In this document: positions 24,551 to 37,487 of the stretch, piece by piece
How the letters are laid out: each line of letters starts with the position of its first letter
Position numbering within the stretch: the first letter of the stretch is position 1
Assembly: GCA_964057225.1 (NCBI GenBank)
Contig: OZ059896.1
Coordinates: 2,914,001-2,978,000, forward strand
Direction of reading: 5' to 3'
DNA: 64,000 nt
DNA from: Auanema rhodensis
Taxonomy: Eukaryota; Nematoda; Chromadorea; Rhabditida; Rhabditidae
The notes under the pieces: generated by a model
The model's input: the letters and a program-made list of their open reading frames with translations, nothing else
Told to the model about the DNA's origin: nothing
Databases searched by the model: none
Made by a program: the position numbers and the translations under genes

Positions 24551-27353
24551 CACCGAGATATCAACTGATATAAGTTCACACTTATATCCTCGATTTTCAC
24601 CCTGAAGAATTAATTTTTTCGTTGAATAACATTGTCCATCGTTTTTGCCTTGAAAGAAGGAATCTAAAAACATCTACTTTTTGCGAAATTATTTTGAAAT
24701 TTTTCGAAAAAATTTTGTCAAAATGTTTTTGGAAGCAATGTTGAGTGTACATGGAAACTCAACATACACTAATGCATCATTTTTCAAACGATCATAACTA
24801 ATTTTTGTATTAAGCTTTTCTTAATGTAGTATAGTGCATTCGATGCGGAATTTTAAGCTGCGTCGATCTGTGTTATCAGATTTGGGCTAGCTTGAAAATG
24901 CACCGAGATATCAACTGATATAAGTTCACACTTATATCCTCGATTTTCACCCTGAAGAATTAATTTTTTCGTTGAATAACATTGTCCATCGTTTTTGCCT
25001 CAAAAAAAGGAATCTGAAAACATCTACTTTTTGCAAAATTATTTTGAAATTTTTCGAAAAAATTTTGTCAAAATGTTTTTGGAAGCAATGTTGAGTGTAC
25101 ATGGAAACTCAACATACACTAATGCATCATTTTTCAAACGATCATAACTAATTTTTGTATTAAGCGTTTCTCAATGTAGTATAGTGCATTCGATGCGGAT
25201 TATTAAGCTGCGTCGATCTGTACTATCAGATTTGCGCTAGCTTAAAGATGCACCGAGATATCAACTGATATAAGTTCACACCTATATCCTCGATTTTCAC
25301 CCTGAAGAATTAATTTTTTCGTTGAATAACATTGTCCATCGTTTTTGCCTCGAAAAAAGGAATCTAAAAACATCTACTTTTTGCTAAATTATTTTGAAAT
25401 TTTTCGAAAAAATTTTTGTCAAAATGTTTTTGGAAGCAATTTTGAGTGTACATGGAAACTCAACATACACTAATGCATCATTTTTCAAACGATCATAACT
25501 AATTTTTGTATTGAGCGTTTCTCCATGTAGTATAGTGCATTCGATGCGGATTTTTAAGCTGCGTCGATCGGTGCTATCAGATTTGCGCTAGCTTAAAAAT
25601 GCACCGAGATATCAACTGATATAAGTTCACACTTATATCCTCGATTTTCACCCTGAAGAATTAATTTTTTCGTTGAATAACATTGTCCATCGTTTTTGCC
25701 TCAAAAAAAGGAATCTGAAAACATCTACTTTTTGCGAAATTATTTTGAAATTTTTCGAAAAAATTTTGTCAAAATGTTTTTGGAAGCAATGTTGAGTGTA
25801 CATGGAAACTCAACATACACTAATGCATCATTTTTCAAACGATCATAACTAATTTTTGTATTAAGCGTTTCTCAATGTAGTATAGTGCATTCGATGCGGA
25901 TTATTAAGCTGCGTCGATCTGTACTATCAGATTTGCGCTAGCTTAAAGATGCACCGAGATATCAACTGATATAAGTTCACACCTATATCCTCGATTTTCA
26001 CCCTGAAGAATTAATTTTTTCGTTGAATAACATTGTCCATCGTTTTTGCCTCGAAAAAAGGAATCTAAAAACATCTACTTTTTGCTAAATTATTTTGAAA
26101 TTTTTCGAAAAAATTTTTGTCAAAATGTTTTTGGAAGCAATGTTGAGTGTACATGGAAACTCAACATACACTAATGCATCATTTTTCAAACAATCATAAC
26201 TAATTTTTGTATTGAGCGTTTCTCCATGTAGTATAGTGCATTCGATGCGGATTATTAAGCTGCGTCGATCTGTGCTATCAGATTTGCGCTAGCTTAAAAA
26301 TGCACCGAGATATCAACTGATATAAGTTCACACTTATATCCTCGATTTTCACCCTGAAGAATTAATTTTTTCGTTGAATAACATTGTCCATCGTTTTTGC
26401 CTCAAAAAAAGGAATCTGAAAACATCTACTTTTTGCGAAATTATTTTGAAATTTTTCGAAAAAATTTTGTCAAAATGTTTTTGGAAGCAATGTTGAGTGT
26501 ACATGGAAACTCAACATACACTAATGCATCATTTTTCAAACGATCATAACTAATTTTTGTATTAAGCTTTTCTCAATGTAATATAGTGCATTCGATGCGG
26601 ATTTTTAAGCTGCGTCGATCTGTGCTATCAGATTTGCGCTAGCTTAAAAATGCACCGAGATATCAACTGATATAAGTTCACACTTATATCCTCGATTTTC
26701 ACCCTGAAGAATTAATTTTTTCGTTGAATAACATTGTCCATCGTTTTTGCCTTGAAAAAAGGAATCTAAAAACATCTACTTTTTGCGAAATTATTTTGAA
26801 ATTTTTCGAAAAAATTTTGTCAAAATGTTTTTGGAAGCAATGTTGAGTGTACATGGAAACTCAACATACACTAATGCATCATTTTTCAAACGATCATAAC
26901 TAATTTTTGTATTAAGCTTTTCTTAATGTAGTATAGTGCATTCGATGCGGAATTTTAAGCTGCGTCGATCTGTGTTATCAGATTTGCGCTAGCTTGAAAA
27001 TGCACCGAGATATCAACTGATATAAGTTCACACTTATATCCTCGATTTTCACCCTGAAGAATTAATTTTTTCGTTGAATAACATTGTCCATCGTTTTTGC
27101 CTTGAAAGGAGAAATCTAAAAACATCTACTTTTTGCTAAATTATTTTGAAATTTTTTGAAAAAATTTTTGTCAAAATGTTTTTGGAAGCAATGTTGAGTG
27201 TACATGGAAACTCAACATACACTAATGCATCATTTTTCAAACGATCATAACTAATTTTTGTGATGAGCGTTTCTACATGTAGTATAGTGCATTCGATGCG
27301 GATTTTTAAGCTGCGTCGATCTGTGTTATCAGATTTGCGCTAGCTTAAAAATG
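24551..27353. repeat. Block A7, copy 2 of the 11-monomer-offset duplication (M71-M78)
   Basis: Unit starts: 24551, 24901, 25251, 25602, 25952, 26303, 26653, 27003. With M70 (24200) it repeats M59-M67 at an offset of 3855 bases. Differences appear at the right end: M77 ends in CTTGAAAATG where M66 ends in CTTAAAAATG, and M78 has CACTTATAT and GAAAGGAGAAATC where M67 has CACCTATAT and GAAAGAAGAAATC. The match fails in M79. Confidence 0.88.
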
Positions 27354-28403
27354 CACCGAGATATCAACTGATATAAGTTCACACTTATATCCTCGATTTT
27401 CACCCTGAAGAATTAATTTTTTCGTTGAATAACATTGTCCATCGTTTTTGCCTCAAAAAAAGGAATCTGAAAACATCTACTTTTTGCGAAATTATTTTGA
27501 AATTTTTCGAAAAAATTTTGTCAAAATGTTTTTGGAAGCAATGTTGAGTGTACATGGAAACTCAACATACACTAATGCATCATTTTTCAAACGATCATAA
27601 CTAATTTTTGTGATGAGCGTTTCTACATGTAGTATAGTGCATTCGATGCGGATTTTTAAGCTGCGTCGATCTGTGCTATCAGATTTGCGCTAGCTTAAAA
27701 ATGCACCGAGATATCAACTGATATAAGTTCACACTTATATCCTCGATTTTCACCCTGAAGAATTAATTTTTTCGTTGAATAACATTGTCCATCGTTTTTG
27801 CCTTGAAAAAAGGAATCTAAAAACATCTACTTTTTGCGAAATTATTTTGAAATTTTTCGAAAAAATTTTGTCAAAATGTTTTTGGAAGCAATGTTGAGTG
27901 TACATGGAAACTCAACATACACTAATGCATCATTTTTCAAACGATCATAACTAATTTTTGTATTAAGCTTTTCTCAATGTAATATAGTGCATTCGATGCG
28001 GATTTTTAAGCTGCGTCGATCTGTGCTATCAGATTTGCGCTAGCTTAAAAATGCACCGAGATATCAACTGATATAAGTTCACACTTATATCCTCGATTTT
28101 CACCCTGAAGAATTAATTTTTTCGTTGAATAACATTGTCCATCGTTTTTGCCTTGAAAAAAGGAATCTAAAAACATCTACTTTTTGCGAAATTATTTTGA
28201 AATTTTTCGAAAAAATTTTGTCAAAATGTTTTTGGAAGCAATGTTGAGTGTACATGGAAACTCAACATACACTAATGCATCATTTTTCAAACGATCATAA
28301 CTAATTTTTGTATTAAGCTTTTCTTAATGTAGTATAGTGCATTCGATGCGGAATTTTAAGCTGCGTCGATCTGTGTTATCAGATTTGCGCTAGCTTGAAA
28401 ATG
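27003..28403. repeat. Block A8, copy 1 of a 4-monomer unit (M78-M81)
   Basis: Unit starts: 27003, 27354, 27704, 28054. M78 carries the rare GAAAGGAGAAATC. M79 is a composite, with a TCAAAAAAAGG, AATCTGAAAAC, GCGAAATT left part and a GTGATGAGCGTTTCTACATG right part. Both recur as M82 and M83, 1401 bases later. Confidence 0.85.
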
Positions 28404-29454
28404 CACCGAGATATCAACTGATATAAGTTCACACTTATATCCTCGATTTTCACCCTGAAGAATTAATTTTTTCGTTGAATAACATTGTCCATCGTTTTTG
28501 CCTTGAAAGGAGAAATCTAAAAACATCTACTTTTTGCTAAATTATTTTGAAATTTTTTGAAAAAATTTTTGTCAAAATGTTTTTGGAAGCAATGTTGAGT
28601 GTACATGGAAACTCAACATACACTAATGCATCATTTTTCAAACGATCATAACTAATTTTTGTGATGAGCGTTTCTACATGTAGTATAGTGCATTCGATGC
28701 GGATTTTTAAGCTGCGTCGATCTGTGTTATCAGATTTGCGCTAGCTTAAAAATGCACCGAGATATCAACTGATATAAGTTCACACTTATATCCTCGATTT
28801 TCACCCTGAAGAATTAATTTTTTCGTTGAATAACATTGTCCATCGTTTTTGCCTCAAAAAAAGGAATCTGAAAACATCTACTTTTTGCGAAATTATTTTG
28901 AAATTTTTCGAAAAAATTTTGTCAAAATGTTTTTGGAAGCAATGTTGAGTGTACATGGAAACTCAACATACACTAATGCATCATTTTTCAAACGATCATA
29001 ACTAATTTTTGTGATGAGCGTTTCTACATGTAGTATAGTGCATTCGATGCGGATTTTTAAGCTGCGTCGATCTGTGCTATCAGATTTGCGCTAGCTTAAA
29101 AATGCACCGAGATATCAACTGATATAAGTTCACACTTATATCCTCGATTTTCACCCTGAAGAATTAATTTTTTCGTTGAATAACATTGTCCATCGTTTTT
29201 GCCTTGAAAAAAGGAATCTAAAAACATCTACTTTTTGCGAAATTATTTTGAAATTTTTCGAAAAAATTTTGTCAAAATGTTTTTGGAAGCAATGTTGAGT
29301 GTACATGGAAACTCAACATACACTAATGCATCATTTTTCAAACGATCATAACTAATTTTTGTATTAAGCTTTTCTTAATGTAGTATAGTGCATTCGATGC
29401 GGAATTTTAAGCTGCGTCGATCTGTGTTATCAGATTTGCGCTAGCTTGAAAATG
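28404..29454. repeat. Block A8, copy 2, one monomer shorter (M82-M84)
   Basis: Unit starts: 28404, 28755, 29105. M82 and M83 match M78 and M79. M84 has the shared left half of M80/M81 and the right half of M81 (CTTTTCTTAATG, GGAATTTT, CTTGAAAATG), so M80 and M81 appear fused into a single unit here. This is what exchange between adjacent units would leave. Confidence 0.78.
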
Positions 29455-31907
29455 CACCGAGATATCAACTGATATAAGTTCACACTTATATCCTCGATTT
29501 TCACCCTGAAGAATTAATTTTTTCGTTGAATAACATTGTCCATCGTTTTTGCCTTGAAAGAAGAAATCTAAAAACATCTACTTTTTGCTAAATTATTTTG
29601 AAATTTTTTGAAAAAATTTTTGTCAAAATGTTTTTGGAAGCAATGTTGAGTGTACATGGAAACTCAACATACACTAATGCATCATTTTTCAAACGATCAT
29701 AACTAATTTTTGTATTAAGCGTTTCTCAATGTAGTATAGTGCATTCGATGCGGATTATTAAGCTGCGTCGATCTGTACTATCAGATTTGCGCTAGCTTAA
29801 AGATGCACCGAGATATCAACTGATATAAGTTCACACCTATATCCTCGATTTTCACCCTGAAGAATTAATTTTTTCGTTGAATAACATTGTCCATCGTTTT
29901 TGCCTCGAAAAAAGGAATCTAAAAACATCTACTTTTTGCTAAATTATTTTGAAATTTTTCGAAAAAATTTTTGTCAAAATGTTTTTGGAAGCAATGTTGA
30001 GTGTACATGGAAACTCAACATACACTAATGCATCATTTTTCAAACGATCATAACTAATTTTTGTATTGAGCGTTTCTCCATGTAGTATAGTGCATTCGAT
30101 GCGGATTATTAAGCTGCGTCGATCTGTGCTATCAGATTTGCGCTAGCTTAAAAATGCACCGAGATATCAACTGATATAAGTTCACACTTATATCCTCGAT
30201 TTTCACCCTGAAGAATTAATTTTTTCGTTGAATAACATTGTCCATCGTTTTTGCCTCAAAAAAAGGAATCTGAAAACATCTACTTTTTGCGAAATTATTT
30301 TGAAATTTTTCGAAAAAATTTTGTCAAAATGTTTTTGGAAGCAATGTTGAGTGTACATGGAAACTCAACATACACTAATGCATCATTTTTCAAACGATCA
30401 TAACTAATTTTTGTATTAAGCTTTTCTCAATGTAATATAGTGAATTCGATGCGGATTTTTAAGCTGCGTCGATCTGTGCTATCAGATTTGCGCTAGCTTA
30501 AAAATGCACCGAGATATCAACTGATATAAGTTCACACCTATATCCTCGATTTTCACCCTGAAGAATTAATTTTTTCGTTGAATAACATTGTCCATCGTTT
30601 TTGCCTCGAAAAAAGGAATCTAAAAACATCTACTTTTTGCGAAATTATTTTGAAATTTTTCGAAAAAATTTTGTCAAAATGTTTTTGGAAGCAATGTTGA
30701 GTGTACATGGAAACTCAACATACACTAATGCATCATTTTTCAAACGATCATAACTAATTTTTGTATTAAGCTTTTCTTAATGTAGTATAGTGCATTCGAT
30801 GCGGAATTTTAAGCTGCGTCGATCTGTGTTATCAGATTTGCGCTAGCTTGAAAATGCACCGAGATATCAACTGATATAAGTTCACACTTATATCCTCGAT
30901 TTTCACCCTGAAGAATTAATTTTTTCGTTGAATAACATTGTCCATTGTTTTTGCCTTGAAAGAAGAAATCTAAAAACATCTACTTTTTGCTAAATTATTT
31001 TGAAATTTTTTGAAAAAATTTTTGTCAAAATGTTTTTGGAAGCAATGTTGAGTGTACATGGAAACTCAACATACACTAATGCATCATTTTTCAAACGATC
31101 ATAACTAATTTTTGTGATGAGCGTTTCTACATGTAGTATAGTGCATTCGATGCGGATTTTTAAGCTGCGTCGATCTGTGTTATCAGATTTGCGCTAGCTT
31201 AAAAATGCACCGAGATATCAACTGATATAAGTTCACACTTATATCCTCGATTTTCACCCTGAAGAATTAATTTTTTCGTTGAATAACATTGTCCATCGTT
31301 TTTGCCTTGAAAAAAGGAATCTAAAAACATCTACTTTTTGCGAAATTATTTTGAAATTTTTCGAAAAAATTTTGTCAAAATGTTTTTGGAAGCAATGTTG
31401 AGTGTACATGGAAACTCAACATACACTAATGCATCATTTTTCAAACAATCATAACTAATTTTTGTATTGAGCGTTTCTCCATGTAGTATAGTGCATTCGA
31501 TGCGGATTATTAAGCTGCGTCGATCTGTGCTATCAGATTTGCGCTAGCTTAAAAATGCACCGAGATATCAACTGATATAAGTTCACACTTATATCCTCGA
31601 TTTTCACCCTGAAGAATTAATTTTTTCGTTGAATAACATTGTCCATCGTTTTTGCCTTGAAAGAAGGAATCTAAAAACATCTACTTTTTGCGAAATTATT
31701 TTGAAATTTTTCGAAAAAATTTTGTCAAAATGTTTTTGGAAGCAATGTTGAGTGTACATGGAAACTCAACATACACTAATGCATCATTTTTCAAACGATC
31801 ATAACTAATTTTTGTATTAAGCTTTTCTTAATGTAGTATAGTGCATTCGATGCGGAATTTTAAGCTGCGTCGATCTGTGTTATCAGATTTGCGCTAGCTT
31901 GAAAATG
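29455..31907. repeat. Block A9: M85-M91, mixed composites at the end of domain A
   Basis: Unit starts: 29455, 29806, 30157, 30507, 30857, 31208, 31558. M86-M87 resemble M34-M35 and M64-M65. M87 has a private GTGAATTCG, creating an EcoRI-type GAATTC. M85, M88 and M90 are composites of left and right parts that belong to different types elsewhere. M89 has a private CCATTGTTTTT. M91 ends in CTTGAAAATG and leads into the truncated M92. Confidence 0.78.
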
Positions 31908-32226
31908 CCCCGAGATATCAACTGATATAAGTTCACACTTATATCCTCGATTTTCACCCTGAAGAATTAATTTTTTCGTTGAATAACATTGTCCATCGTT
32001 TTTGCCTTGAAAAAAGGAATCTAAAAACATCTACTTTTTGCTAAATTATTTTGAAATTTTTTGAAAAAATTTTTGTCAAAATGTTTTTGGAAGCAATGTT
32101 GAGTGTACATGGAACGATCATAACTAATTTTTGTATTAAGCGTTTCTCAATGTAATATAGTGCATTCGATGCGGATTTTTAAGCTGCGTCGATCTGTGTT
32201 ATCAGATTTGCGGTAGCTTAAAAATG
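31908..32226. repeat. Truncated 319-bp monomer M92 at the domain boundary
   Basis: This is the only clearly truncated unit. In ACATGGAACGATC at about 32107-32119 the right arm of dyad 2, the ATGCAT and the run to the following AACGATC are missing, a loss of 32 bases compared with a 351-bp unit. The left part has TTTTTTGAAAA, which I see only in domain A. The right part has AAGCGTTTCTCAATGTAATATAG with GGATTTTT, as in M95 of domain B. It also has a private CCCCGAG start and GCGGTAGC near its end. Both deletion ends have AAAC in intact units, so short homology could have been involved, although the junction is one A short of a simple four-base overlap. Confidence 0.9.
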
Positions 32227-33978
32227 CACCGAGATATTAACTGATATAAGTTCACACTTATATCCTCGATTTTCACCCTGAAGAATTAATTTTTTCGTTG
32301 AATAACATTGTCCATCGTTTTTGCCTCAAAAAAAGGAATCTAAAAACATCTACTTTTTGCGAAATTATTTTGAAATTTTTCGAAAAAATTTTGTCAAAAT
32401 GTTTTTGGAAGCAATGTTGAGTGTACATGGAAACTCAACATACACTAATGCATCATTTTTCAAACGATCATAACTAATTTTTGTATTAAGCTTTCCTCAA
32501 TGTAATATAGTGCATTCGATGCGGTTTTTTAAGCTGCGTCGATCTGTGTTATCAGATTTGCGCTAGCTTAAAAATGCACCGAGATATTAACTGATATAAG
32601 TTCACACTTATATCCTCGATTTTCACCCTGAAGAATTAATTTTTTCGTTGAATAACATTGTCCATCGTTTTTGCCTCAAAAAAAGGAATCTAAAAACATC
32701 TACTTTTTGCGAAATTATTTTGAAATTTTTCGAAAAAATTTTGTCAAAATGTTTTTGGAAGCAATGTTGAGTGTACATGGAAACTCAACATACACTAATG
32801 CATCATTTTTCAAACGATCATAACTAATTTTTGTATTAAGCTTTCCTCAATGTAATATAGTGCATTCGATGCGGTTTTTTAAGCTGCGTCGATCTGTGTT
32901 ATCAGATTTGCGCTAGCTTAAAAATGCACCGAGATATTAACTGATATAAGTTCACACTTATATCCTCGATTTTCACCCTGAAGAATTAATTTTTTCGTTG
33001 AATAACATTGTCCATCGTTTTTGCCTTGAGAGAAGGAATCTAAAAACATCTACTTTTTGCTAAATTATTTTGAAATTTTTCGAAAAAATTTTTGTCAAAA
33101 TGTTTTTGGAAGCAATGTTGAGTGTACATGGAAACTCAACATACACTAATGCATCATTTTTCAAAAGATCATAACTAATTTTTGTATTAAGCGTTTCTCA
33201 ATGTAATATAGTGCATTCGATGCGGATTTTTAAGCTGCGTCGATCTGTGTTATCAGATTTGCGCTAGCTTAAAAATGCACCGAGATATTAACTGATATAA
33301 GTTCACACTTATATCCTCGATTTTCACCCTGAAGAATTAATTTTTTCGTTGAATAACATTGTCCATCGTTTTTGCCTCAAAAAAAGGAATCTAAAAACAT
33401 CTACTTTTTGCGAAATTATTTTGAAATTTTTCGAAAAAATTTTGTCAAAATGTTTTTGGAAGCAATGTTGAGTGTACATGGAAACTCAACATACACTAAT
33501 GCATCATTTTTCAAACGATCATAACTAATTTTTGTATTAAGCTTTTCTTAATGTAGTATAGTGCATTCGATGCGGAATTTTAAGCTGCGTCGATCTGTGT
33601 TATCAGATTTGCGCTAGCTTAAAAATGCACCGAGATATCATCTGATATAAGTTCACACTTATATCCTCGATTTTCACCCTGAAGAATTAATTTTTTCGTT
33701 GAATAACATTGTCCATCGTTTTTGCCTTGAAAGAAGGAATCTAAAAACATCTACTTTTTGCTAAATTATTTTGAAATTTTTCGAAAAAATTTTTGTCAAA
33801 ATGTTTTTGGAAGCAATTTTGAGTGTACATGGAAACTCAACATACACTAATGCATCATTTTTCAAACGATCATAACTAATTTTTGTATTAAGCTTTCCTC
33901 AATGTACTATAGTGCATTCGATGCGGATTTTTAAGCTGCGTCGATCTGTGTTATCAGATTTGCGCTAGCTTAAAAATG
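32227..33978. repeat. Block B1: M93-M97, start of domain B
   Basis: Unit starts: 32227, 32577, 32927, 33278, 33628. M93 and M94 read as identical over 350 bases; both have GATATTAAC, TCAAAAAAAGG, AAGCTTTCCTCAATGTAAT and GGTTTTTT. M95 has a private TTGAGAGAAGG and AAAAGATC. M96 still carries the domain-A marker GGAATTTT. M97 has TATCATCTG, TTTTGAG and TGTACTATAG. The block is therefore a transition from GTTGAG to TTTTGAG units. Confidence 0.8.
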
Positions 33979-34679
33979 CACCGAGATATCAACTGATATA
34001 AGTTCACACTTATATCCTCGATTTTCTCCCTGAAGAATTAATTTTTTCGTTGAATAACATCGTCCATCGTTTTTGCCTTGAAAGAAGGAATCTAAAAACA
34101 TCTACTTTTTGCTAAATTATTTTGAAATTTTTCGAAAAAATTTTTGTCAAAATGTTTTTGGAAGCAATTTTGAGTGTACATGGAAACTCAACATACACTA
34201 ATGCATCATTTTTCAAACGATCATAACTAATTTTTGTATTAAGCTTTTCTTAATGTAGTATAGTGCATTCGATGCGGACTTTTAAGCTGCGTCGATCTGT
34301 GTTATCAGATTTGCGCTAGCTTAAAAATGCACCGAGATATTAACTGATATAAGTTCACACTTATATCCTCGATTTTCACCCTGAAAAATTAATTTTTTCG
34401 TTGAATAACATTGTCCATCGTTTTTGCCTCAAAAAAAGGAATCTAAAAACATCTACTTTTTGCGAAATTATTTTGAAATTTTTCGAAAAAATTTTGTCAA
34501 AATGTTTTTGGAAGCAATGTTGAGTGTACATGGAAACTCAACATACACTAATGCATCATTTTTCAAACGATCATAACTAATTTTTGTGATGAGCGTTTCT
34601 CCATGTAGTATAGAGCATTCGATGCGGATTTTTAAGCTGCGTCGATCTGTACTATCAGATTTGCGCTAGCTTGAAAATG
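33979..34679. repeat. M98-M99, units of the 5-monomer family
   Basis: Unit starts: 33979, 34330. M98 has TCTCCCTG, CATCGTCC and GGACTTTT. M99 has GATATTAAC, CTGAAAAATT, TCAAAAAAAGG, GCGAAATT and GTGATGAG, with a private TATAGAGC. The pair matches M131-M132, M136/M138 and M142-M143 some 12 to 15 kb downstream, so the 5-monomer series is not restricted to 44-50 kb. Confidence 0.8.
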
Positions 34680-36083
34680 CACCGAGATATGAACTGATAT
34701 AAGTTCACACTTATATCCTCGATTTTCACCCTGAAGAATTAATTTTTTCGTTGAATAACATTGTCCATCGTTTTTGCCTTGAAAGAAGGAATCTAAAAAC
34801 ATCTACTTTTTGCTAAATTATTTTGAAATTTTTCGAAAAAATTTTTGTCAAAATGTTTTTGGAAGCAATTTTGAGTGTACATGGAAACTCAACATACACT
34901 AATGCATCATTTTTCAAACAATCATAACTAATTTTTGTATTAAGCTTTCCTCAATGTAATATAGTGCATTCGATGCGGATTTTTAAGCTGCGTCGATCTG
35001 TGTTATCAGATTTGCGCTAGCTTAAAAATGCACCGAGATATCAACTGATATAAGTTCACACTTATATCCTCGATTTTCACCCTGAAGAATTAATTTTTTC
35101 GTTGAATAACATTGTCCATCGTTTTTGCCTTGAAAAAAGGAATCTGAAAACATCTACTTTTTGCTAAATTATTTTGAAATTTTTCGAAAAAATTTTTGTC
35201 AAAATGTTTTTGGAAGCAATTTTGAGTGTACATGGAAACTCAACATACACTAATGCATCATTTTTCAAACGATCATAACTAATTTTTGTATTAAGCTTTG
35301 CTTAATGTAGTATAGTGCATTCGATGCGGACTTTTAAGCTGCGTCGATCTGTGTTATCAGATTTGCGCTAGCTTAAAAATGCACCGAGATATCAACTGAT
35401 ATAAGTTCACACTTATATCCTCGATTTTCACCCTGAAGAATTAATTTTTTCGTTGAATAACATTGTCCATCGTTTTTGCCTTGAAAGAAGGAATCTAAAA
35501 ACATCTACTTTTTGCTAAATTATTTTGAAATTTTTCGAAAAAATTTTTGTCAAAATGTTTTTGGAAGCAATTTTGAGTGTACATGGAAACTCAACATACA
35601 CTAATGCATCATTTTTCAAACGATCATAACTAATTTTTGTATTAAGCTTTCCTCAATGTAATATAGTGCATTCGATGCGGATTTTTAAGCTGCGTCGATC
35701 TGTGTTATCAGATTTGCGCTAGCTTAAAAATGCACCGAGATATCAACTGATATAAGTTCACACTTATATCCTCGATTTTCACCCTGAAGAATTAATTTTT
35801 TCGTTGAATAACATTGTCCATCGTTTTTGCCTTGAAAGAAGGAATCTAAAAACATCTACTTTTTGCTAAATTATTTTGAAATTTTTCGAAAAAATTTTTG
35901 TCAAAATGTTTTTGGAAGCAATTTTGAGTGTACATGGAAACTCAACTTACACTAATGCATCATTTTTCAAACGATCATAACTAATTTTTGTGATGAGCGT
36001 TTCTCCATGTAGTATAATGCATTCGATGCGGATTTTTAAGCTGCGTCGATCTGTGTTATCAGATTTGCGCTAGCTTAAAAATG
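34680..36083. repeat. Block B2, copy 1 of a 4-monomer unit (M100-M103)
   Basis: Unit starts: 34680, 35031, 35382, 35733. M100 has AAACAATC with AAGCTTTCCTC. M101 has AATCTGAAAAC, AAGCTTTGCTTAATG and GGACTTTT. M102 has AAGCTTTCCTC. M103 has CAACTTAC with GTGATGAG and TATAATGC. The same order recurs 1404 bases later. M100 starts with GATATGAAC, while its copy M104 starts with GATATCAAC. Confidence 0.85.
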
Positions 36084-37487
36084 CACCGAGATATCAACTG
36101 ATATAAGTTCACACTTATATCCTCGATTTTCACCCTGAAGAATTAATTTTTTCGTTGAATAACATTGTCCATCGTTTTTGCCTTGAAAGAAGGAATCTAA
36201 AAACATCTACTTTTTGCTAAATTATTTTGAAATTTTTCGAAAAAATTTTTGTCAAAATGTTTTTGGAAGCAATTTTGAGTGTACATGGAAACTCAACATA
36301 CACTAATGCATCATTTTTCAAACAATCATAACTAATTTTTGTATTAAGCTTTCCTCAATGTAATATAGTGCATTCGATGCGGATTTTTAAGCTGCGTCGA
36401 TCTGTGTTATCAGATTTGCGCTAGCTTAAAAATGCACCGAGATATCAACTGATATAAGTTCACACTTATATCCTCGATTTTCACCCTGAAGAATTAATTT
36501 TTTCGTTGAATAACATTGTCCATCGTTTTTGCCTTGAAAAAAGGAATCTGAAAACATCTACTTTTTGCTAAATTATTTTGAAATTTTTCGAAAAAATTTT
36601 TGTCAAAATGTTTTTGGAAGCAATTTTGAGTGTACATGGAAACTCAACATACACTAATGCATCATTTTTCAAACGATCATAACTAATTTTTGTATTAAGC
36701 TTTGCTTAATGTAGTATAGTGCATTCGATGCGGACTTTTAAGCTGCGTCGATCTGTGTTATCAGATTTGCGCTAGCTTAAAAATGCACCGAGATATCAAC
36801 TGATATAAGTTCACACTTATATCCTCGATTTTCACCCTGAAGAATTAATTTTTTCGTTGAATAACATTGTCCATCGTTTTTGCCTTGAAAGAAGGAATCT
36901 AAAAACATCTACTTTTTGCTAAATTATTTTGAAATTTTTCGAAAAAATTTTTGTCAAAATGTTTTTGGAAGCAATTTTGAGTGTACATGGAAACTCAACA
37001 TACACTAATGCATCATTTTTCAAACGATCATAACTAATTTTGGTATTAAGCTTTCCTCAATGTAATATAGTGCATTCGATGCGGATTTTTAAGCTGCGTC
37101 GATCTGTGTTATCAGATTTGCGCTAGCTTAAAAATGCACCGAGATATCAACTGATATAAGTTCACACTTATATCCTCGATTTTCACCCTGAAGAATTAAT
37201 TTTTTCGTTGAATAACATTGTCCATCGTTTTTGCCTTGAAAGAAGGAATCTAAAAACATCTACTTTTTGCTAAATTATTTTGAAATTTTTCGAAAAAATT
37301 TTTGTCAAAATGTTTTTGGAAGCAATTTTGAGTGTACATGGAAACTCAACTTACACTAATGCATCATTTTTCAAACGATCATAACTAATTTTTGTATTAA
37401 GCTTTGCTTAATGTAGTATAATGCATTCGATGCGGATTTTTAAGCTGCGTCGATCTGTGTTATCAGATTTGCGCTAGCTTAAAAATG
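36084..37487. repeat. Block B2, copy 2 of the 4-monomer unit (M104-M107)
   Basis: Unit starts: 36084, 36435, 36786, 37137. It follows the M100-M103 order. M106 has the variant ATTTTGGTATT, shared later only with M111. M107 is a composite: its left part has CAACTTAC as in M103, then AAGCTTTGCTTAATG with TATAATGC, so the GTGATGAG segment has been replaced. Confidence 0.82.
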
